A DNA stretch of 27,501 bases from Competibacter_A sp003527885. Lineage in GTDB: Bacteria; Pseudomonadota; Gammaproteobacteria; Competibacterales; Competibacteraceae. Numbering within the stretch: position 1 is the stretch's first letter; every line of letters starts with the position of its first letter. The stretch lies in assembly GCA_035442025.1 (NCBI GenBank), contig DAORPQ010000038.1:1-27501 (forward strand), given 5' to 3'. Shown here in pieces: positions 15,123 to 23,500 of the stretch. The notes beneath the pieces were generated by a model. The model was not told the origin of the DNA, made no database searches, and saw only the letters and a list, made by a program, of their open reading frames with translations. The position numbers and the translations under genes were made by a program.

Positions 15123-15473
15123 ATGATGATCGACCTGCATCGAATCCTAACCGGATGGGTGGCGCTGCTTGTAGCGGGAGGCGTTCTAGTAGGGCCGGGC
15201 GCGGCCGTCGCCGCTTGCCAGAGCGACAGCGATTGTAAGCCGGGACTGCGTTGCCTGTTCGCCCGCGAGCGTCCGCAAGGGGTATGCGCCAGTTGGTCGC
15301 CTTCCCTGGAGCCGATCTCCAAACCCGTGCAGCCGTCGGCGCCCGCGAGCCAATCGGTGCCCTTGAGCCAGCGGGGCGGCGTCGGTTTCCCCTGTCAGTT
15401 TACCCAGGATTGTCTGCCGCGCTTTGCCTGTTTCAAGCTCGGCGCTCGCCTGGAAGGACAATGTTTTCGATAG
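15123..15473 (+). CDS. Small secreted cysteine-repeat protein, unknown function
   Basis: The 116-residue protein has a signal peptide (WVALLVAGGVLVGPGAAVAA, cut near residue 31). The mature part has two copies of the same cysteine pattern: C32, C38, C44, C55 and C91, C97, C103, C114, each C-x5-C-x5-C-x10-C. A Pro/Ser-rich linker (about 59-88) separates them. Both copies share the theme C-Q-x4-C-x-P-x2-x-C. Each module likely folds with two disulfides in the periplasm or outside. I do not recognise a named family, though the pattern recalls small extracellular binding modules. It sits between the GH5 gene and the export lipoprotein, so a role in binding or anchoring the polysaccharide is a guess. 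No clear ribosome site is seen; ATG 15126 is also possible. Confidence 0.7.
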   Translation: MMIDLHRILTGWVALLVAGGVLVGPGAAVAACQSDSDCKPGLRCLFARERPQGVCASWSPSLEPISKPVQPSAPASQSVPLSQRGGVGFPCQFTQDCLPRFACFKLGARLEGQCFR

Positions 15474-15506
15474 AGCGGTGATCGACACCGCAGACCACCG
15501 ATCAGG

Positions 15507-16220
15507 CTACAGATTTGGGGTGACATCACGGTTGATGGTGTAGCTGAAGCCGCTTGAAAGGGCGAGATTGTTGTAAATCAGTTGCTGGAGCCAGAGGTTG
15601 ACCTCGGCGAGGTTGGAGCGCGGCACGAAAATCATATCGAAACGCCGCAGCGGCACGTCCTGTTCGTCGCCGCCCTCGATGATCCGCCGCACGTTCACCA
15701 CTTTCAGCATCGGCTTGCCTTGACGGGTGCGACGGAGCAGGATCACTCGGTCCATGCGGGCGGTTTCGCGGAAACCGCCCGCTTCCAGCACCCCTTCCAG
15801 CACGCCCATGCGGTGCGCCAGTTTGAGGACGCCGGCCCGCTGGACTTCGCCGCCGACATAGATGATCTCGGAGCTGAACATGCGGGGGACCACGATCGCT
15901 TCCGGGTGGCGAAACTCGGTGGCGTAACGCTGGCGCAACTCCTCGGCGATATCGCCGGGCGTGCGGTCCAGCACCTTGACCGAGCCGATCAACGACAGAT
16001 GGATCAAGCCATCCGGCGCGACGATCACGCGGTCGCTGAACTCCGGGTTATAAATCAGCTTGACATCCAGCTCGTCGCCCGGCAGGAAACCGTAGTCGGG
16101 AAGCTCGTCGCGCCAGGCCTCGAAGCCGAGCGACCGCTGTTCTTCGGGGCGGAGCGGGGAGACGCAAGCGCTGGCCAACAGGCAGCAGAGCAGGGTCAGG
16201 ATGCGAACGTGTTGGGACAT
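15507..16220 (-). CDS. Polysaccharide export lipoprotein, Wza-like (Poly_export + SLBB)
   Basis: The 237-residue protein starts with a lipoprotein signal (LLCCLLASAC, lipid-bearing Cys at 19). The export domain follows with DYGFLPGDELDVKLIYNPEF, RVIVAPDGLIHLSLIGSV and an SLBB-type beta domain, IIYVGGEVQRAGVLKLAHRM. It should sit in the outer membrane as a ring through which polymer leaves. It is shorter than E. coli Wza (about 380 residues), with one SLBB, as common for exopolysaccharide loci. It is divergent from the Wzz-like gene with a 108-bp spacer, so both may share control. Confidence 0.9.
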   Translation of the reverse strand: MSQHVRILTLLCCLLASACVSPLRPEEQRSLGFEAWRDELPDYGFLPGDELDVKLIYNPEFSDRVIVAPDGLIHLSLIGSVKVLDRTPGDIAEELRQRYATEFRHPEAIVVPRMFSSEIIYVGGEVQRAGVLKLAHRMGVLEGVLEAGGFRETARMDRVILLRRTRQGKPMLKVVNVRRIIEGGDEQDVPLRRFDMIFVPRSNLAEVNLWLQQLIYNNLALSSGFSYTINRDVTPNL

Positions 16221-16328
16221 TTGTAAGGCTGTCGGTTGCTTTGGCGTTTATTCTTTAAGATTATGCGATATTCTGACATCTGGCCAATGGAAGGGAACAA
16301 TGGATTATTTGTCAACGAGTAATTTCGC
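16221..16328. promoter_or_regulatory. Divergent spacer between export lipoprotein and Wzz-like genes
   Basis: This AT-rich 108-bp spacer should hold promoters for both directions. A plus-strand candidate is TTGCTT (16236-16241), 17 bases, GATTAT (16259-16264), a weak match. The last 29 bases hold a short leader frame. Confidence 0.35.
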
Positions 16329-16332
16329 ATGA
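16300..16332 (+). CDS. Possible 10-codon leader peptide upstream of the Wzz-like gene
   Basis: ATG at 16300 begins MDYLSTSNFA and stops with TGA at 16330-16332, overlapping the ATG (16329) of the Wzz-like gene as ATGA. A strong GGAAGGGA site lies 4-6 bases before it, while the Wzz-like ATG itself has no good ribosome site. This fits translational coupling from a short leader. It may be chance, but the combination of ribosome site and overlap is notable. Confidence 0.45.
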   Translation: MDYLSTSNFA

Positions 16333-17975
16333 GCTCCCCCGAACCCGCTAGCGACGCGGGCCAGCGCGGGGGCAACGGGCCGCGCCTGACCCCGCTGGCG
16401 CCGCACGTTGCCTCCCGTCATACCTTGCGCGATGTCCTGATCGTCATTTTTCGCGAACGCCGCCTGATTATCTTGACCTTCAGTCTCATTTTGGCGGTCG
16501 GCCTGCTGGCGTCCCTCAAGCTGGGCATGACCTACACCGCCGAATCGCGCCTGCTGGTGCTGCCCAGCCGCGATTACGTGATGCGCCAGGATGTGGGCGA
16601 AACCGGCGTCAACATGGCGCTGGGCGACGATCGGATCGTGCGCTCCGAAACCGAGATTTTCAACAACTCCCAGTTGGTCGAGCGCGTCGTCGAGGATGTC
16701 GGGCTGGAACGGCTTTATCCCGATATCGCCGCCGGTGCCGGGAATCAAGGGTCCTTGCTGCTGCGCGGCTGGCGCGCGCTCACGGGTTTTTTCAGGACCC
16801 CTGAAACGGGGGAGGCGGGCAAGGGACCCGGCGTCGAGCCGCTGACCGAGCAGGAGCGCAAGCGGCTCAATCAGGCGGTGGTGCGCTTCATCTCCAAGCT
16901 GGAGGTGTTGCCGGTCAAGGATTCCAGCGTGATTCACCTGACCTTCTCGCACCCCGACCCCGCCATCGCCGCCGATGCGCTCAACCGCTTGGTTCAGGCT
17001 TACCTGGAACAGCGCTACGAGGTGTTCGCGCTGTCCCGTTCCCAGGTCTTTACCCAGCAGCGCGACAATTTCTCCCACCGGCTGGGCAAGGCCGAGCAGG
17101 AGTTGGAGGCGTTCAAGCTGAAAAACGACTTCAGCGCCTTCGCCGACCAGAAAACGATGGTGTTGCGCCAGCAGGCGGAGATCCAGAACGACAAGATGGA
17201 TACCGGCACGCGCCTGCGGGAAATCGAAGGGCGGCTGGCGGCGATCCGCGAGCAAATGACCAGCGTTCCCAAGGATATCGCGCTGTACGAGGAAAGCGGC
17301 CAGCAAGACGCCCGCGACACCGCCCGCGCCACCTTGGTGACGCTGGAAGCCCGCCGCAACGAGCTGCTGACCAAGTTCAGCGAAACCAGCCGCTTCATCA
17401 CCGATCTGGACCACCAAATCGCCAAATTGCGCGCCATCATCAGCGGTACGCCGCCCAAGGAGTCGATCAGCCGCCGCAGCGGCCGCAACCCGCTCTACGA
17501 CGAACTGGGGACCGAACAGGTCCGCCGCGAGAACGAAGCCGCCGCGCTGCGGGCGCGGCAAAAGGCGCTCGACGGGCAACTGGCGCGGATCACCGAACGG
17601 CTGGGAGCGTTCGACCGGCTGGAGCGCGATTTCAACACGCTGATGCTGCAACGCACCTTGCTGGAGAAAAACTTACAGATTTACGCGCAGAAAGCGGAAG
17701 AGGCGTTGATTCAGGAAGAGCTGGACCGGCAGAAAACCGCCAACGTGCGGGTTATCGAGCAGGCGCAAATCCCGCGCGAGGGCAAAAGCTTGCGGGTGAT
17801 GGTGTTAGGGCTAGCGCTGGTGGGCGGGCTGGTGGCGGCGCTGGCGCTGGCTTTTTTGAAGGATTTTTTCCGCGAAGTGCTGATCTCGCCGGAAGACACC
17901 GAGCGGGTGTTGGGTTTGCCGGTGCTGGTGGCGGTGCCGCTGAAAACCATGCCGGCGCGTCCGGCCCGCGCCTGA
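16329..17975 (+). CDS. Wzz/Wzc-like chain-length determinant without kinase domain
   Basis: The 548-residue inner-membrane protein has a first helix (LIILTFSLILAVGLLASLKL, about 47-66), a long periplasmic coiled-coil region rich in Gln/Glu/Lys/Arg (about 195-470, with LGKAEQELEAFKLKN), a GNVR-like stretch (LERDFNTLMLQRTLLEKNLQ), and a second helix (VMVLGLALVGGLVAALALAF, about 489-508). After it comes SPEDTERVLGLPVLVAVP, which looks like the linker leading to the kinase domain in Wzc-type proteins, but the protein ends there. A separate P-loop protein at 21579-22337 would be the partner. It would control chain length and link polymerase to the export lipoprotein. Confidence 0.9.
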   Translation: MSSPEPASDAGQRGGNGPRLTPLAPHVASRHTLRDVLIVIFRERRLIILTFSLILAVGLLASLKLGMTYTAESRLLVLPSRDYVMRQDVGETGVNMALGDDRIVRSETEIFNNSQLVERVVEDVGLERLYPDIAAGAGNQGSLLLRGWRALTGFFRTPETGEAGKGPGVEPLTEQERKRLNQAVVRFISKLEVLPVKDSSVIHLTFSHPDPAIAADALNRLVQAYLEQRYEVFALSRSQVFTQQRDNFSHRLGKAEQELEAFKLKNDFSAFADQKTMVLRQQAEIQNDKMDTGTRLREIEGRLAAIREQMTSVPKDIALYEESGQQDARDTARATLVTLEARRNELLTKFSETSRFITDLDHQIAKLRAIISGTPPKESISRRSGRNPLYDELGTEQVRRENEAAALRARQKALDGQLARITERLGAFDRLERDFNTLMLQRTLLEKNLQIYAQKAEEALIQEELDRQKTANVRVIEQAQIPREGKSLRVMVLGLALVGGLVAALALAFLKDFFREVLISPEDTERVLGLPVLVAVPLKTMPARPARA

Positions 17976-17993
17976 GCGAACGCGCGGGCCACC

Positions 17994-19436
17994 ATGGCGC
18001 CACCCGGACTCCAGCGCCTGCTGGCAGGCTATCTGCCGGTCAATCTGTTGCAGGCCGCGATCACCCTGGGGGCGGTCATGGTGTTCAGCCGGCTGCTGAC
18101 GCCGGCGGAGTACGGCCATTATGCGCTGGCCACCACCTTGATGCTCTGGGTCCAAACCCTGCTGTTCTATTGGCTGCAAACCGGCATCTCCCGCTTCCAC
18201 GATACCGCCCGCGACGCCGGGCGGCTGCCGCGCTTGCTGGCCACCGCGTACGTTGCCGCCATCCTGATGGTGATACTGCTCGGCGGAATCGGACTGATCG
18301 TCGCGGAATTCAGCGCCTATCGCCCTTTGATCCTGGCGGGGTTGGCGGCGCTGCTGGCGCGGTCGCTGTTCGCGGTCGGACTGGATCTTCACCGGGCGGC
18401 GCATCGGGTGCGCCGTTACGCTTGGCTGGAAGGCGTGCAGTACCTGCTCAGCCTGTTGCTGGGCGTGCTTTTCGCCATCTATTTGGATTGGGGCGCGCTC
18501 GCGCCTTTGCTGGGGTTGGCGCTGGGCAATGTTACGGTCTTGCTGGCGGATATCCCTTATCTGGCGCGCCAAACGGGGGGCCTGGCTTGGTCGCGAGAAG
18601 ATTTGCGGCTGCTGGCGGGTTATGGCTTGCCGTTGACCTTTTCCTTCTTGTTCGGGCTGGTGGTGGCGGGGTCCGACCGTTTCTTCATCGCGTGGTTGAT
18701 GGATGAAAGCGCGGTGGGCGTCTACGCTGTCGCCTATGCCCTGGCCGACCGCACCTTGACCATACTGTTCAATTGGGTGGGGATGGCGACCGTGCCGCTG
18801 GCGTTTTCCGCGCTGGCCAGCGGCGGGGAAAACGCGGCGCGCCAAGTCATGAGCGCTGCCGCCAAAAGCTTGATTCTCTTGGCTTTACCTGCGGCGGCCG
18901 GTCTGGCCGCCACCGCCGCACCGCTGGCGGCGGTGGTGGTCGGTCCCGATTTTCGGGCCACCACGGCCCACATCGTGCCCTGGATCGCGCTGGCGGGCCT
19001 GTTGAACGGCGCGATGGTCCATTACGCCGCCCATGCCTTTCTGATCGCCCGCCGCACCCGAGCTTTACTGGGGACCACCGTGCTGGCGGCGGCGGTCAAC
19101 GTCGCTCTCAACCTGCTGTTGATTCCGACCTGGGGTCTGAACGGGGCCATTGCCGCCACCATCGTCGCCTATGCGGTCGGGTTGGGCGCGCGCTTGCTGC
19201 TGATGCGCGCGCGTTTTCCCATTCCTCTGGCCTTACCCGATTTGATGAAGGGCCTCGCTGCTTGCGCGCTGATGTGGGCGGCGCTGGCCGCGATTCCCTG
19301 GCCGCCGACTTGGGTGGGCCTGCTGGCCGCCGTGGCGACCGGCGTGGCGTGCTACGGGGCGGCGGCCCTAATCTTGAATGTTTCCGGCGCGCGGCGCTGG
19401 GTGCCGGCGCGCTGGTTCGGCCGGAGTCCGAGCTGA
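17994..19436 (+). CDS. Polysaccharide flippase, Wzx-like (MATE/MOP superfamily)
   Basis: The 480-residue very hydrophobic protein has about 12-14 membrane segments. The N-terminus LLAGYLPVNLLQAAITLGAV followed by FSRLLTPAEYGHYALA is a classic polysaccharide-transporter start, and the middle GSDRFFIAWLMDESAVGVYA is a signature of the family. It should flip lipid-linked repeat units across the inner membrane. It lies 18 bases after the Wzz-like gene, and its TGA overlaps the start of the polymerase gene (TGATG). Confidence 0.88.
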   Translation: MAPPGLQRLLAGYLPVNLLQAAITLGAVMVFSRLLTPAEYGHYALATTLMLWVQTLLFYWLQTGISRFHDTARDAGRLPRLLATAYVAAILMVILLGGIGLIVAEFSAYRPLILAGLAALLARSLFAVGLDLHRAAHRVRRYAWLEGVQYLLSLLLGVLFAIYLDWGALAPLLGLALGNVTVLLADIPYLARQTGGLAWSREDLRLLAGYGLPLTFSFLFGLVVAGSDRFFIAWLMDESAVGVYAVAYALADRTLTILFNWVGMATVPLAFSALASGGENAARQVMSAAAKSLILLALPAAAGLAATAAPLAAVVVGPDFRATTAHIVPWIALAGLLNGAMVHYAAHAFLIARRTRALLGTTVLAAAVNVALNLLLIPTWGLNGAIAATIVAYAVGLGARLLLMRARFPIPLALPDLMKGLAACALMWAALAAIPWPPTWVGLLAAVATGVACYGAAALILNVSGARRWVPARWFGRSPS

Positions 19437-20863
19437 TGGAACGGCGCGTTCCGCCGGCGCGGCGCTCCGCTTTCCTGCTGCGCGCGCCGGCGGCGGCGGC
19501 GGCCGGCCGGACCGGACGGGCGCACGATGAACGCTGGCGCTGGCCTTTGGCGTTGGCTTGCTTGGGCTTGATCCTTTATCTGCTGTTGTCCGACAACCTG
19601 CTGGTCACGCTCGGCATTCCCTACAACGTTCCGCGCGGCGCGTTCCCGTTCAAGATCCATCCGGGAACCTATTGCATTGCGCTGGGCTTCGTCCTGCTGT
19701 TGCGCGGCAATCCCTGGCAGCGGGTCGGCAAATTGTTTCAGCTGGCCCCGGCCCTCGGCAGCTTGGCGTCGGTGACGGCGGTGATCATGGTCTATGCCCT
19801 GGTTCGGTTCGGCGCGTCCGGCAGCGGCTTTTTCATCGACACGCTGCTGGCTCCGGCCTTGCTGGGGCTGATCGTGCTCCAGGCGCCGGTCGAGCGGCGG
19901 CCGGTGGTTTTTTGGATCGTGTTGGCGCTGTCGGCGCTCAATGCGGTGATCGGGATCGGCGAAGCCGCCGTCGGCAACCGGCTGGTTCCCTACATGGCCG
20001 GCGACAAGCTGTTGGTCGAGGGGTTTTTCCGCGCCACCGCGCTGGGCGGGCATCCCCTGACCAACGCGCTCCGCACGGCGGTGCTGATGTTCGTCGTGCT
20101 GGTGTTGCCCGCTCGCTACCGGTTGACCTTGATCCCGCTGTTCGCCATTGCCCTGCTGGCGTTCGGCAGTCGCTCGGCGCTGGCGACCAGCCTGCTGCTG
20201 CTGGGCGTGTGGGGGGCGTTCTCCTTCATGCGGGGCATCGTCGCCCGGCATTTCGATTTGCGGTTGGCGTTGGGTCTGCCGCTGTTGGTGTTGGTGTTGC
20301 CGGCGGCGGTCGGCGCGTTGGGCCTGAGTTTGGGGCTGGGCGAGCGCGTCTTGCGGGAGTTTTACTGGGATGACAGCGCCCAGTCGCGGTTGCTGGCGTT
20401 TCACATCTTCAGCTTCCCGTCGCTGGAAGAGTTGTTGTGGGGGATGGGGCCGGCGCGCATCGAGTGGGCGCTGGATCATCTCAAAAGCTCCACCACCCTG
20501 AACGATATCGAAAATTTTTGGATTTTGCTGTTGTTGCAGGTCGGTATCATCCCCTTCATCTTCCTGGCCGGTTCGCTGCTGGCGGCCTTGTTCGGACTGG
20601 TTTGGCAGGGGCCGACTCCACTGCGGCTGGCGGCGCTGAATTTCCTGATCCTCGCCTCCGGCAGCAACTCGCTGGCCACCAAAACCCAAAGTCTGGCGAT
20701 TTTGGTGGCCATGCTGACCGGGGCGGCGGCCATCGCCCGACGCGAGGCGGCAGCTCGGCCAGCCGACCCTCAACAAACGCCCGAGGAAACACCGGCCGGC
20801 CCACCCCGGCGCAGCGGCTTCCAGCTGCTGCACCGCGCCCATCTGAACGGGAACAGTCGCTGA
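19436..20863 (+). CDS. Polysaccharide polymerase/ligase, VpsF/Wzy-like
   Basis: The 475-residue protein has about 10-12 membrane segments. It starts at the ATG overlapping the flippase stop, with GGAG 9 bases upstream; a much longer frame reading back to 18773 is only overlap with the flippase. Landmarks: YNVPRGAFPFKIHPGTYCIA, LVRFGASGSGFFIDTLLAPA, and a large loop around VLREFYWDDSAQSRLLAFHI with LEELLWGMGPARIEW, typical of O-antigen ligase/polymerase-type proteins and most like VpsF of Vibrio-type loci. It would polymerise repeat units on the periplasmic side. The C-terminal 45 residues are polar and proline-rich. VpsF similarity is from memory. Confidence 0.8.
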   Translation: MERRVPPARRSAFLLRAPAAAAAGRTGRAHDERWRWPLALACLGLILYLLLSDNLLVTLGIPYNVPRGAFPFKIHPGTYCIALGFVLLLRGNPWQRVGKLFQLAPALGSLASVTAVIMVYALVRFGASGSGFFIDTLLAPALLGLIVLQAPVERRPVVFWIVLALSALNAVIGIGEAAVGNRLVPYMAGDKLLVEGFFRATALGGHPLTNALRTAVLMFVVLVLPARYRLTLIPLFAIALLAFGSRSALATSLLLLGVWGAFSFMRGIVARHFDLRLALGLPLLVLVLPAAVGALGLSLGLGERVLREFYWDDSAQSRLLAFHIFSFPSLEELLWGMGPARIEWALDHLKSSTTLNDIENFWILLLLQVGIIPFIFLAGSLLAALFGLVWQGPTPLRLAALNFLILASGSNSLATKTQSLAILVAMLTGAAAIARREAAARPADPQQTPEETPAGPPRRSGFQLLHRAHLNGNSR

Positions 20864-20880
20864 GCCGCCGCGAACCGGCG

Positions 20881-21582
20881 TCAGTCGATCTTGTTGTCCC
20901 ACATATTGAACAGGCCGACCTCCATCCGGTATTCGCCGTCCAGCGTGACGACGGTCAATTCCAGCGGCGTGTGCCGGGCCGCCAGCAAGCCGTCATCGCC
21001 GATGTAAAGGTCGATCACCTCGTGGCGGGGCGGGTTGAAGCCGGCGATGTTACCGTCCGCTTTGTTGATGCGCCGGCCGTTGTGGATGACCTGCAACAGG
21101 GGATAGGAACTGTTGGGCAGCGTATCCCAGCGCCGGGACGGCTGGCCCTTGGTGCGCAGGATCAGCGCCGTGATGAAATAACCGCCGCCGCGCCCGATAT
21201 AAAAGCCCAAATTGCGGGCGTTCAGGCGCAGCCAAGTGTCGGGGACGCCATCGCCGATGAAGGAGCGGGTGGCGGACGCCAAATCGCGACCGATTTCACG
21301 CCCCACCAGATAGACGAAAGGAGGCGGCGGATCCTGCTGGTCGTCGCGGCCCACGAAGGAGTGCGAGCGCCGGGGCGGGTCGGGGCTGAGTTCGCCGCGC
21401 ACGTCTTCATGGACGTTCAAGGGTTGGCGCGGGAGGTTGTGCGGCACGTTCTGGTAGGTGGGGACTTCCTCCACGAAGTGATCCACGATTTGCGCCGCCG
21501 TCAAAGCGGGATAGACGATCAGGCCGCCGAGCAGCGCGCCCGTCCCGCAAAACCGCCGCAACGGCTCCGTTAGGTGCCTCAT
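20881..21582 (-). CDS. Unknown exopolysaccharide-locus protein with N-terminal membrane anchor or signal
   Basis: The 233-residue protein starts at ATG 21582, overlapping the stop of the P-loop gene (ATGA). A hydrophobic segment (about 12-31, GTGALLGGLIVYPALTAAQI) anchors or exports it. The rest is mixed alpha/beta with FVYLVGREIGRDLASATRSF, NLGFYIGRGGGYFITALILR, and the end RMEVGLFNMWDNKID. No known domain is recognised. Translational coupling to the P-loop protein suggests the two act together, perhaps in the envelope. A longer frame from 21837 only overlaps the neighbour. Confidence 0.75.
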   Translation of the reverse strand: MRHLTEPLRRFCGTGALLGGLIVYPALTAAQIVDHFVEEVPTYQNVPHNLPRQPLNVHEDVRGELSPDPPRRSHSFVGRDDQQDPPPPFVYLVGREIGRDLASATRSFIGDGVPDTWLRLNARNLGFYIGRGGGYFITALILRTKGQPSRRWDTLPNSSYPLLQVIHNGRRINKADGNIAGFNPPRHEVIDLYIGDDGLLAARHTPLELTVVTLDGEYRMEVGLFNMWDNKID

Positions 21583-22337
21583 ACCCGGCTCAGAAAACTG
21601 TAGACCCACTTCGGAATGTAGAAACGGCGTTTGTTCAGGATCGCACCCACGATCGGCGCACCCTGGCCCATCAGTTTTTCGTGGAGTTCCACGATCACCG
21701 GCACCCGGCTGGTTTCGGCCGCCACGACCAAAATGACCGCATCCATCGCCCCGCACATGACGATGCCGTCGAAAGAGTGGGCGGCCGGAGGGGCATCGAC
21801 CACCGTCAGCATGACTGAGCGCCGCAAATCGGTCCAAAAATCCGGCTGGTTGACGACGCGCGGCGCGTCGTGCAAATCCCGGACGGGTTGGCTGACGATG
21901 AGTGAAGTGTCGCCCAACTGGTGAAAAGTCAGGGGCAGGGCGCGTTCCTCGGTTTCGCTCCGGTGCGACGAGCGGAGCAAGCGGCCGAAATCGACCCCCA
22001 GCGTTAGCGGCGGTCCCGGAGCGATGGCCGGATCGTCCTGGGCTTTGCTTTGGAAAAAGTTATAGTGCTCGCCGCGCCGCCAGTCGAAATCGAGCAGTAG
22101 CACGCGACCGTCCACGTATTGGGAGGCCATCAGCGCGAAATCTCGCGCCAGGGTGGAAACGCCTTCGCCGGGATTGGCGCTGATGAATTCGACCACCAGC
22201 CCTTCGCCGGGAACGAAAACCGGATTCATCAGGCTGAACAAGCGTTTGGTTTCGGAGGCGTTGAAAAATAGGCCGTTGAATCCCCTGCGGTCGGAACCCT
22301 GCGGTGAGGGGGCGGAAGAAACGGGCGGTGTCGGCAT
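21579..22337 (-). CDS. BY-kinase/CpsD-like P-loop protein with degenerate Walker A
   Basis: The 252-residue protein has the layout of the cytoplasmic tyrosine-kinase half of Wzc/CpsD-like proteins: Walker A region EFISANPGEGVSTLARDFAL, Walker A' RVLLLDFDWRRGEH, and Walker B-like MLTVVDAPPAAHSFDGIV. The invariant Walker A lysine is Val (NPGEGVST instead of GEGKST). No C-terminal Tyr cluster is seen; only YIPKWVYSFL. It is therefore probably not an active kinase but a nucleotide-sensing or structural partner of the Wzz-like protein. It starts at ATG 22337, 24 bases after the deacetylase gene stop. Confidence 0.82.
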   Translation of the reverse strand: MPTPPVSSAPSPQGSDRRGFNGLFFNASETKRLFSLMNPVFVPGEGLVVEFISANPGEGVSTLARDFALMASQYVDGRVLLLDFDWRRGEHYNFFQSKAQDDPAIAPGPPLTLGVDFGRLLRSSHRSETEERALPLTFHQLGDTSLIVSQPVRDLHDAPRVVNQPDFWTDLRRSVMLTVVDAPPAAHSFDGIVMCGAMDAVILVVAAETSRVPVIVELHEKLMGQGAPIVGAILNKRRFYIPKWVYSFLSRV

Positions 22338-22361
22338 GAACGGTCCCTGGTTATCGGCAAA

Positions 22362-23420
22362 CTACTCGTAAGCGGGCGCGAGCGCGGCTCTAGCCCCGCT
22401 CAAACGAATCCGCAAGTCCTCCGCCGTATCGCTGCCGCCGAAGGGGATGCGCGGTAAGGCGTGCACGCCAGCGCCGGCGCGCAGCGGGCCGCCGTAGGCG
22501 AGGACGGCGCTGGCAAAACCGCAGTCCCGCGCGAGCGTCGTCACCGCCTGATCCACCGCTGGCGCATCGCCGTAAGGATAAGCAAAATGGCGGATGGCCC
22601 GCTCCAGTTGGGTTTCCAGCCGCTGCCGGCTTTGGGTCATTTCCAGCCGCGCCTCGGCTTGCGGCAGGTCGCGCAGCGCCGGATGGGTGACCGTATGCGC
22701 TCCGAATTCGACCAGGCCGCTGGCGGCCATCTCCCGTATCATGTCCCACGTCATCATCCGTTCCCGGTCGATCGACCTAAAATCGATCTGGTATATTTGT
22801 TCCAGTTGCGACAGCGCCTTGGCGCGGGCGGCCGGGGCGGCTTTCCGTAACAGGTCGCACGCCTGCTGAAAAGCGGCGTCCCGTTCCGTCGTCGTGGCGG
22901 CGGAAAACGAATAATGCCGGTCCGCCAAAGACATGTCGAGCGTCGGATGATGTTGGAGAACGGCTTCGATGCCGTGCCACCAGGCCGGAGCTTCGCCATC
23001 GATGAAGCCGGTGGTGACGTAAATCGTGGCTGGCGCGGCCAATTGGCGCAACAAGGGATAGAGCAGTTGGTAATTATCCCGGTAGCCGTCGTCGAAGGTC
23101 AGACAGGCGAAGCGGGGGCCGGCGCGCGGTGCGGCCAGACGCTCCAGGGCGACATCGAGCGACACCAACTCGTAGCCTTCCGAGCGCAAAGTCTCCACGA
23201 TGGCGGTCAGTTGGCGGCCGGTGATGGTCAGGCCCGGATTGCCTTGCCAATCCGCCGTCTCGGACTCCTTAAGGCCATGCAGCATCAGGATCGCGCCGCG
23301 CCCGCCGCACAGGCGTCGCACCCAGCGATCAACTCCCAATGCGGTTATCATGCTCCGCCAGCCCATTCCACTCGCGGCCGCCTGACGATCAGTGCTCTTG
23401 CGGGAGCCGCTTGTCTTCAT
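22362..23420 (-). CDS. Polysaccharide deacetylase (CE4, NodB-like)
   Basis: The 352-residue protein has the CE4 metal and catalytic motifs: FACLTFDDGYRDN (D110 base, D111 metal), HTVTHP (H242, H246), and FAYPYG. ILMLHGLKE near 44-52 is also typical. It would remove N-acetyl groups from amino sugars. No clear signal peptide is visible, so it may act in the cytosol on lipid-linked units or be exported by a non-classical N-terminus. The start at 23420 has no strong ribosome site; ATG at residue 24 (MITALG) has GGCGGAG just before it. It heads the minus-strand run deacetylase, P-loop protein, unknown protein. Confidence 0.87.
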   Translation of the reverse strand: MKTSGSRKSTDRQAAASGMGWRSMITALGVDRWVRRLCGGRGAILMLHGLKESETADWQGNPGLTITGRQLTAIVETLRSEGYELVSLDVALERLAAPRAGPRFACLTFDDGYRDNYQLLYPLLRQLAAPATIYVTTGFIDGEAPAWWHGIEAVLQHHPTLDMSLADRHYSFSAATTTERDAAFQQACDLLRKAAPAARAKALSQLEQIYQIDFRSIDRERMMTWDMIREMAASGLVEFGAHTVTHPALRDLPQAEARLEMTQSRQRLETQLERAIRHFAYPYGDAPAVDQAVTTLARDCGFASAVLAYGGPLRAGAGVHALPRIPFGGSDTAEDLRIRLSGARAALAPAYE

Positions 23421-23500
23421 TTATTTAACATCTTTGGTAAATAAGGTTATATTCTATCGGCTTTCCAACGGCCTAGTATAGCTCTGCTGTTTTTTAATTT
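23421..23500. promoter_or_regulatory. AT-rich divergent spacer between deacetylase and GT4 genes
   Basis: The 80-bp spacer is far AT-richer than its surroundings and must hold promoters for both genes. TATATT (23448-23453) and TAGTAT (23474-23479) resemble -10 boxes, but no well-spaced -35 was found. Confidence 0.4.

Noticed and set aside
16305..17651. 448-codon open frame on the minus strand
   Set aside because: It is antisense to the Wzz-like gene, rich in Gln/Arg/His/Gly with no domain, and arises from GC-rich codon bias.
18773..19435. Long upstream extension of the polymerase frame
   Set aside because: It overlaps the flippase in another frame and has no membrane pattern; the ATG at 19436 with GGAG and stop overlap is the natural start.
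19352..20902. 516-codon open frame on the minus strand
   Set aside because: It is antisense to the polymerase gene; low-complexity Gln/Arg composition and no recognisable motif.
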